From Fragum whitleyi (Eukaryota > Mollusca > Bivalvia > Cardiida > Cardiidae): a stretch of DNA of 64,000 nucleotides. A model generated the notes under the pieces. The model made no database searches. It was not told the origin of the DNA and worked only from the letters and a program-made list of their open reading frames with translations. The first letter of the stretch is position 1; each line of letters starts with the position of its first letter. The stretch covers positions 22,794,449-22,858,448 of the forward strand of contig OX411546.1 of the NCBI GenBank assembly GCA_948146395.1, in the 5' to 3' direction. Of the stretch, positions 57,267-64,000 are shown in pieces. A program made the position numbers and the translations under genes.

Positions 57267-57495
57267 CCCTTGTCATGCTGAATAAATTTTGCCTAAATAT
57301 TTTCATCAAAATCAAAGGGCAAAAAGCACTGAAAGTACCAATTTTTATTTGAAAAACTAAATCTTTTGACAATTCTGGTTTGAAAGTGAGAAACAGGTTG
57401 TGTAGACTGATATCAGACTGCACATATGTGCAGGCTTATGATTGCCTATAGCTCCTGCCAAAGCAGGAATATTATTGGATTCAGCATGACAAGGG
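57267..57495 (+). mobile_element. TTAA-flanked MITE, family 1 (piggyBac-like), copy 2
   Basis: A 229-bp element with TTAA at 57263-57266 and 57496-57499. Both ends carry CCCTTGTCATGCTGAA, 16 of 16 inverted. About 35 bp longer than copy 1, through an extra block with CTGCACATATGTGCAG. Confidence 0.93.
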
Positions 57496-57719
57496 TTAAG
57501 TTCTATTGATTACAGAAATATTTTTATTAATTATAGTCTTTTTGTCACAGTTTGTTTGTCTATCATACAAGTCTTGATTTTATACAAAGAATTCAAACTT
57601 ATTCAAATATACATGTATTGACTACATGTTAGTCTTTTGCAAAATGCAATTTTGAAAGGATGACTGTTTTATGAATTAAAGCCTTAGTTGAATTCAGATA
57701 TTGTAACTTGTTTAGTTCA

Positions 57720-59850
57720 TCCGTTGTTAGTTGTGTGCCGTCAACAATTTCTTCAAACAACTTCTAACCTGATTGGTCAATCTTGATTAAATTTAGCAGG
57801 AATGTTGCTTGTTTATCCCCTTACAGAATAAATTCAGTACTTTTTGTTTCTTTGAAAATTCAGAAGCGTTGAGGGGCGAGGGCTGATCGGACATGATCGA
57901 AGAAATCATGGAATAATTGTTTGAAAATTTTCTTCTAAACAACAGTGGGCCAATGTCAACCAAACAAAAATACTCCTTTGGTTACACTTAAATTTCCAAA
58001 ACTAGTTGATGAATTTTCGATTCAAATATAGCCAGCAGCTCATTTGTGGGAGACCAATAGATTTAGAGGAGGAGTTTTGCCGTCTGGGATCGAAGCCTGG
58101 ACCTTTTGATTGACGGTCTGATGTACTACCAACTGGGCTGTGACAGCATCTGGAAATATCAAGGGGTATAGACACTTATAATTGTATTGTGCTGACCCTT
58201 TTCAGTGTGTGGCAGGGCTGAGCTCATTCAGCTTAGAGAAATGAAGGGGATAATTCTTTGAAAATTTTCTCCTCTTCAATCATTGAGCCAATTACAACCA
58301 AACTTTGGAGAAATAGTCATTGAAAGATCCTTTCCTATTTTTTATCTCCAATGGCCAAAGGCCAGCAAGTTATTGTCATGGCTGTATGCCCATTGTGTGG
58401 CCATCCATGCGTATGTAAACTTTTCTTTAAACATCTTCTCCTTCTATACTGATGGGTGGATTTTGATTAACCTTAGCAGAAATGTTCCTTGGGTGACCCT
58501 CTTATAAAGATATTCAAGAAATTTGGATTAACACCCAACCTCCAAATATTGGCGTGGCAGGGCGGGGCTTATCTTCACTATAAAATCATTTAAAAATCTT
58601 ATCCTCCCAAACCATTGGCCAAATTTCAAAGAAACTTGGCATGAATGATCCTTGGATAACCTCTTCTAAAGTTGTTAAAGAAATTTGTATTGACCCCCCA
58701 AAAAGAGATGGCAGGGGGGCCTTATTATACCCCCAGAAAATAAATTTTTCCGTCAATAGATGTAAAAACTTTATAAGAACATTAATCACATGTTGAAGTT
58801 TTGCGAGACACAATTTTGAAGTCTCAACTTCAACTGGTTCAAGAATTATCTTCCCTTGAATTTAAGACATTTTTTTTTCTTTTTGTATGTCCATCTGCAT
58901 ATACACATATACTAGTAATACACATATACACATATACACATATACTAGTAATTTTGAGTTGCGAACTTCTTAAGTTTTCCTTCAAAAGCTTTGGAATTTT
59001 ATACAAACAATTATCACATGTTGATATTTTACAAGATGCAATTTTGTGGTCCCATCTCCCCCTGGTTCAAGAAGTATTTGCTCTTGTGAACACCATGTGA
59101 ACTTAAGGCATTTTTTTCTTTTGGTACATATATACTAGTTATTTTGTGTCACAAACTCCTCCTCCAGTTTTCCTTCAACAGCTTTAAAAAACTTTATACG
59201 AATATTGATCCCATGATGAAGTTTCTCAACACCTTATTTTGTTCTATTTATAATACATTGAAAACATCCATTTCTACCCGATCAGCTAAACTAAAAATCT
59301 CCTAAAATTTCCATGGTCAACAAGGATCTTATTACACTGAAAGCCCTTGCTGGGTTATTTAAAAGTCCTATTCTGTGACAAGATCTAGTTTTCACTATAA
59401 AATCTGTAAACATCTTCTCCCAAACCATTGGCCATTTCAATGAAACTTGGTATGGATGATCCTTGGATGACCCTCTTTTAAAATTGTTCAAGAAATTTTG
59501 ATTGCCCCCCCCCCCCCCCCCCCCAATTTGGACATGACAGGGCGGGGCGTATTTTCACTATGAAGTTATCTCCGCAGAAACAATCAGCCTGATTTCATTG
59601 AACCGTGGTATGAATAATCCTTTGGTGACTCTCTTCTAAAGTTTGGATTGACCCCCAAAAATGGGTGTGACAGGGCGGGGCTTATTTCCTTTATAATATC
59701 TTTAAAAATATTCTCCTTCCAAAGCATTGACCCAATTCAATGAAACTTGGCATGAGTGATCCTTGGCTGACCCTCTTCAAAAGTTGTTCAAGAAATTAGG
59801 ATTGACCCCAAAATATGGGTGTGACACTATAAAATCTATTAAGATTTTCT
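57720..59850 (-). repeat. ~156-bp tandem repeat array, inverted relative to 4440-5530
   Basis: Units carry ACCATTGGCC, AATTTCAATGAAACTTGGCA, TGATCCTTGGATGACC, AAGAAATTTGGATTGACC and GACAGGGCGGGGCTTATT. The last recurs at about 132-161 bp. Each block is the reverse complement of one in the 4.4-5.5 kb array. It includes an (ACATATAC)n stretch at 58902-58950 and a C run at 59507-59525. Frames here are artefacts. Confidence 0.8.
58020..58158 (-). mobile_element. SINE (family C) tRNA head fragment
   Basis: On the minus strand GCTGTCACAGCCCAGTTGGT, then GGCTTCGATCCCAGACGGC: A- and B-box regions of family C. The body stops after TTGGTCTCCCACAAATG. Confidence 0.75.
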
Positions 59851-59984
59851 TACTTTCACAATATCATGATGTGCTGTTGCACCATACCTAACATCTATTT
59901 TGAAACAGACCAAACCAGTTTAATATGTATGTTGACAAATAAATGGAAATTGATTGTTTCAAAAGAGCCTTTTGAGACTGAGAT

Positions 59985-60303
59985 TAATTTATCTTATAAC
60001 TATACACATATCCGTGTGATAACATCACGTATGATGATTTTTATGATATCACATAGTTATTTTTAGAACAATAATATCATACAGTTATTTTTAGAAACTT
60101 GCATTTCAGTTGGAAACATCGACGCAAACAAGACAAATAGAGATTATAAGATAAATATAATACATACTAAGTGTATTGTATGAAAAAATATCTAACTCGG
60201 TTGTGAGAATTGATAATTGTCTCGGCAGAGCCTCGACAATTATCAATTCTCCCAACCTCGTTAGATATTTTTTTCCATACAAAACACTAAGTACAAATTA
60301 TAT
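59985..60303. repeat. inverted copy of the 2245-2565 element
   Basis: TTTATCTTATAACTATACAC to TTATAAGATAAA (59988-60157), followed by the palindrome TTGATAATTGTCTCGGCAGA / GACAATTATCAATTCTC (about 60200-60250). Order and content mirror the left copy. Confidence 0.8.
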
Positions 60304-60796
60304 ATATCCCAGGTTGTAGTAGTACATGTACCTATTCTGATCAAATTTAGGCAATTTATTTTCCAGCCGTAATGAAGTTGTTGGTTTTGAACAAAAACTC
60401 CCTTTTCCACAATGGCTATTCTGTTATGAAATAGGGCCTGTAATGTTGTGCAACTGCTTGTGCTCATCTACAGCTTTTATTTGATATATTGTTTAGCTGG
60501 TCAAACTGTCTTTTTGTAAATATAAGCAGCATTAAATTTTGTTCAAAAACTCTTTACATGAACCTTAATTAACAACAATATTTTCAACTTTTTGAATAGA
60601 GTTTTAAGATAATTTATTGTTGAGATCTATTTTGTACCATTCTAAGATTTGTCAAAATTGCACTGATATTTACTTTTTAAAGGACAATTGGCCCTTGAAA
60701 AAAATAAATATCTATAAGTCAAGGTCCTGTGAGCATGAATCTATTGTAAGTGCCAATAACTATGAATGCACTTACAAAAGATTCATGCTTGCCTCT
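60304..60796. other. no gene recognised
   Basis: AT-rich DNA between two repeats. The 82-codon frame at 60617 runs into a MITE and is not conserved. Confidence 0.4.
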
Positions 60797-60800
60797 TTAA

Positions 60801-61021
60801 ATCCTTTGCTGTTTAATCCCTGCTTTTTACGTGCCTGTGATTTTATGATTGAGAAAACATTGTGAAAAAAGAAGAAATTGCTTCTGACAAGCAATTTCTT
60901 CTTTTTACACACTATTTTCTACCCTACAGAATGGTTATTTTTCAAATTAAATCTACTTTAAATTTTCGACTGTAAAACCTTTGAATTTGGACAGGTCTAA
61001 AATTTTGTAAAACAGGAAAGG
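60801..61021 (+). mobile_element. TTAA MITE, family 2, copy 2
   Basis: About 221 bp, very similar to 2998-3220 (TTTGCTGTTTAATCCCTGCT, then the AGAAGAAATTGCT hairpin). Left TTAA is kept at 60797-60800. The right flank has changed to ATAA and the left CCC is lost. Confidence 0.85.
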
Positions 61022-61825
61022 GATAAAGTAGAAATTAAGAGGATACTGTCCTATAAATCAGGCATGAGAATTCCTCACCCATGGAAAAAAATTGTGACAT
61101 CAATCATTACTGGGGGTATTAATAAGAGTAACTGAAGCACATTGCAGGATCGTAGTAAAGAGGTGATTGATTCTTCTCTCTAGAGTTGGTGTGATCTTTG
61201 GTTATTTACAAGAGAAGTTGCAGTAAATATTGATCTGCATTTATATTCATGATATTGTAGGGTCATAACATTAGCTACAGAAAGTGGGATAATTTTAGAT
61301 TTTTAGCATTATAGTTTTTCGGTGATTCCGAGCAAAATCTCGGATTTTTGGTGCCATCTGAATTGTTTAAAAGCTTCTATGCTATGAAGTAAAACAAATT
61401 TTGAGAAAATTTCAATATTTTCTGACCTGTCAAATAAAAAGGGACCATCTAGGTAACTCGTTAAGTGTTGACTTGTGTCAGACTGCGCAGACTGACTAGG
61501 GTAAAAACTTTTTAGCACTTTTCTGATTTTCCTATGAAAGAATTTTTGAAATGCTACCTCTAGTTGACTTGTACTTGAATGGATCTCTTTTTCAAATGTT
61601 TATATTTTACGTAGTTCCCTGAATATCCACAAGTTTATAACTTCATCGAGAAATAATCATTGAATTCAAGAATTACTTTCTTGTGTCTTTACCATCTATT
61701 TCATAACCGCAGTCATAGCCCTGTTACAATCATGGCGTCCCAAGTTCAATCTACTGTGGCAACACGGCGGTTAAACACACGCTTTCTAATTTCGTCTCCT
61801 TCCTAATAGATGGATGATAGTAAAT
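61022..61825. other. worn repeats; possible degraded SINE head at 61700-61770
   Basis: 61430-61620 matches 48690-48890 and, in part, 14640-14710 (TCAGACTGCGCAGACTGACT). 61700-61770 (GTCATAGCCCTGTTACAATC, CCAAGTTCAATC) may be a worn family C head. Confidence 0.4.
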
Positions 61826-62067
61826 GAGCCTGTGCATAAGATTTCCAACAATTTTATATATGTACATAGCAAAGACTCCCCTGACCAGACTGTGCATCTT
61901 CACAGTCTGACCAGAGTCTTTACTATGCATTTTGTAGATAGATGAGATATCAAAATTTCTGAAGTTTATCAGGTAACTTTATAATTACAGTTTGTGGCTA
62001 TCTACGCTGCTCAATTTTTGCACTTTATGCACATTTCAAATTTGTTAGAAATGTCACACACAGGCTC
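61826..62067. mobile_element. 242-bp palindromic MITE (GAGCCTGTGC family), TSD AAAT
   Basis: Ends GAGCCTGTGCATAAGATTTC and, inverted, GAGCCTGTGTGTGACATTTC. Duplication AAAT at 61822-61825 and 62068-62071. Internal palindrome GACCAGACTGTGCATCTTCA / CACAGTCTGACCAGAGTCTT. Confidence 0.88.
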
Positions 62068-62259
62068 AAATCTATGTGGGATGAACAATGGAGGCTAAGA
62101 ATAAAAGGTGACTTAACTAATGTTGGTGCTTATAAAGATATGGGCAGTTACAAAAGTGTTGCACAGTGTCCTTGATTTGAGACAGCATGGGGGAATCAAA
62201 AACTTGTTTTCTTAGGAAGGTGGAGGGATGTAATCACTCATTGAGGCAAGCAAAATGTC

Positions 62260-62293
62260 ATAACTACAGCTTGAACAAAGCTGTAGTTACAAC
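62260..62293. repeat. AACTACAGCTT hairpin
   Basis: TAACTACAGCTT-GAACA-AAGCTGTAGTTA, a perfect stem, with TGGAGGGATGTAATCACTCA on the left; a shorter form of the hairpin element. Confidence 0.7.
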
Positions 62294-62515
62294 ATTTTTC
62301 TTATTCACTGACTGAATTGTTTATTGATTTCCAGATATTCAGAAGTGATATTTTGACAAAATTTCCAGTGGGTGTGGTGGGTGGTGTGGAGAAGGGTTTC
62401 AAGTCTCCCAATCGCGATCCTAGGGATCCAAGCATGTGCATGGCCAGTAAACAATGAGTTATAACCAATTGCATAAAATTTGAGAAAGAATAATCTAAAT
62501 TCAAAACTAAAAGCA

Positions 62516-62788
62516 GCCGTCATAGTGCAGTTGGTAGAGCTTTGGACTATCAATCTAGAGGTCCTGGGTTCAATCCTCAATGGCAGCACTCATCCTTTCC
62601 AACTATTTGTCTCTCACTAATGGGTTGATATAGACCTATGTGAGATAGCAGCTGGAGGCTAGGAAAGGATATGATGGTTGTACTAGTGAGAGAAATACCA
62701 GGAATCCATTCTTAGGTCCTCCAGCTGCCACAATATAACTGAAAGATTATTGAAAGTGGCGTAAAACCCCACTCAAACAAACAAATCA
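62516..62788 (+). mobile_element. tRNA-derived SINE (family C), near full length
   Basis: Head GCCGTCATAGTGCAGTTGGT, B box GGGTTCAATCC, body TAATGGGTTGATATAGACC and GATAGCAGCTGGAGGC, tail AAACAAACAAATC. No clear target duplication. Confidence 0.9.
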
Positions 62789-63097
62789 GCACTTTAAGCT
62801 TGGATTTAAAAAATACTTTATACAGAAAAGGGGGATTCAATTCAGATTGTTTCACTATATATACTTTGTAGTCAGTATGTCAATCCAAATAAAGAGAAGA
62901 ACTTGGACAAATCTGGAAATTCCCTCCTGTGAGAGAAGATTGAAATAGAAACACATATATATTGAGGATATTTATTACACAACATCAGAGGGAAGTCAGG
63001 AAAAGTATAAAAATCTTTATAAGGAAATGCCCATCCTCAAAATATATACCATATTTCCCCTAATAATAGAGCCCTCCCTAATAGTAGCACCCCTACT
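62789..63097. other. no gene recognised
   Basis: AT-rich spacer. Confidence 0.4.
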
Positions 63098-63180
63098 TTT
63101 TTAGCTCACCTGAGCATGAAGTGCTCAAGGGAGCTATTGTGATCTATCAATGTCCGGCGTCTGTCTGTCTGTCCGTCTAA
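63098..63180 (-). repeat. TTTTTAGCTCACCTGAGC repeat end, inverted
   Basis: Reverse complement of the TGCTCAGGTGAGCTAAAAA terminus, then GGAGCTATTGTGATC and GTCCGGCGTCTGTCTGTCTG. No tandem core follows. Confidence 0.75.
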
Positions 63181-63189
63181 GGCTGATCT

Positions 63190-63242
63190 TTGTTTATACC
63201 TCCTACCAAAGCAGGAATATTCCAGGTTCAGCATGAGAAGAG
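63190..63242 (+). mobile_element. right-end fragment of TTAA MITE family 1
   Basis: CCTACCAAAGCAGGAATATT, GGTTCAGCATGAGAAGAG, then TTAA (63243-63246). The left part is missing. Confidence 0.75.
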
Positions 63243-63252
63243 TTAATCATAT

Positions 63253-63488
63253 GAGCCTGTGCTTGACATTTCCAACAATTACATGTGTGCGTGATGGACA
63301 GGCGTTGAGGGGTTTGAATAATCAGGCAATGTATTAAACTTTTCTTAGATTGTAAGTACAGACTTTTGGTTGATATACAACTATCGAGTGAGTAGTGAAG
63401 ACTCTGATCAGACTGTGCAATTGCACAGGCTGATCTGAGTCTTAACATTGCACATATGTAAATTGTTGAAAATGTCACGCACAGGCTC
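63253..63488. mobile_element. 236-bp palindromic MITE (GAGCCTGTGC family)
   Basis: Ends GAGCCTGTGCTTGACATTTC and, inverted, GAGCCTGTGCGTGACATTTT. Flanks are ATAT and ATGT (one mismatch). Inner palindrome GACTCTGATCAGACTGTGCA / TGCACAGGCTGATCTGAGTC. Confidence 0.85.
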
Positions 63489-64000
63489 ATGTATTCAATT
63501 CATTTGGAGCTTATGTCAAGTGGTTAAGGTCACCCATTGTAGTGCAGTCTATGGTGCTTCAAATCCAGTTTTGGTCTCCATGGGCTACAGGATTCTACAC
63601 TAAGGGGAGTCTGTGAGTCTGAGACTCCTTTATTATCAGTTGGGACTCCTTCTTTTTGTGAGTAAAGAGCCCAATGGACTCCCAGGATGATATGAGAATA
63701 TTATGAAAATCAAATGCTCGCTCAGCAGTTTCATTTTCCAACTGTTGAATTGCACATGACAGAGTACATTAGATTTCTTATTGAAAGTCTCGTAAGTAGA
63801 AATTATATACTTCTCTCTTTGGATTAATGACATGTCACATTTCAAATTATTTTGCATTAATGGCATATATTTTTGTAATCAACACATTTTTTCTCACGCA
63901 CCAAATATCTAATGAAAATAGCCAAAACATAATCACCAGTCACAGAATGTCAATATTAATAAACGTTAACTACGGTCACGTCAATAATACAGCGCTGGCC
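63489..64000. other. no gene recognised
   Basis: TCAAGTGGTTAAGGTCACCC with GTGCTTCAAATCC (63514-63570) may be a worn tRNA-derived SINE head. The remainder shows nothing. Confidence 0.35.

Noticed and set aside
58902..58950. Telomere-like or functional repeat
   Set aside because: Only a short (ACACATATAC)n minisatellite; no TTAGGG-type array anywhere in the window.

Overview
This window reads as AT-rich, repeat-dense genomic DNA from a multicellular animal, most likely a bivalve mollusc. That assignment is inferred from the dispersed repeats (units ending TGCTCAGGTGAGCTAAAA, tRNA-derived SINEs, and ~150-157 bp tandem repeats with TGACCTTGACC or TCAAGGTCA blocks). No organellar, bacterial or viral gene order is visible. 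Most long open frames are translated microsatellites or repeats.

Only one host gene is firmly supported. It is the 5' end of an IBTK-like gene (inhibitor of Bruton tyrosine kinase) on the minus strand. Its first coding exon is 3767-4087 (exon probably 3767-4245) and the second is 2584-2680. Both carry consensus splice sites and encode the N-terminal ankyrin repeats. The RCC1 and BTB parts would lie off the left edge. A possible non-coding first exon and promoter lies near 7145-7245.

Layout: 1-7.2 kb holds the IBTK 5' portion, with MITEs, SINEs, tandem repeats and a LINE fragment in introns. 7.2-10.9 kb holds a 600-bp CT tract, AT-rich DNA and a Tc1/mariner transposase remnant. 10.9-35.3 kb is an old, direct tandem segmental duplication (copy A about 10.89-23.65 kb, copy B about 23.90-35.33 kb). 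Each copy carries insertions that the other lacks, several with clean target-site duplications (TSDs). 35.3-47.3 kb is mixed repeats, local duplications and palindromes. 47.6-48.0 kb is a complete miniature LTR element (TRIM). 49.6-54.0 kb is a 4.4-kb foldback-like element with terminal inverted repeats. 54-64 kb carries two TTAA-flanked MITE families, a second TTA-flanked ACG-rich element, a minus-strand ~156-bp repeat array and more SINEs.

The elements are nearly all non-autonomous. No intact transposase or reverse transcriptase was found. The most useful material is the set of filled and empty paralogous sites inside the duplication. The most unusual structures are the 1,694-bp element with ~10.6-bp-phased CGT motifs, the foldback element, and a doubled 9-mer (AAAGYACTG twice) shared by several repeat families. 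All homology calls were made by eye from remembered family features; no database search was run.
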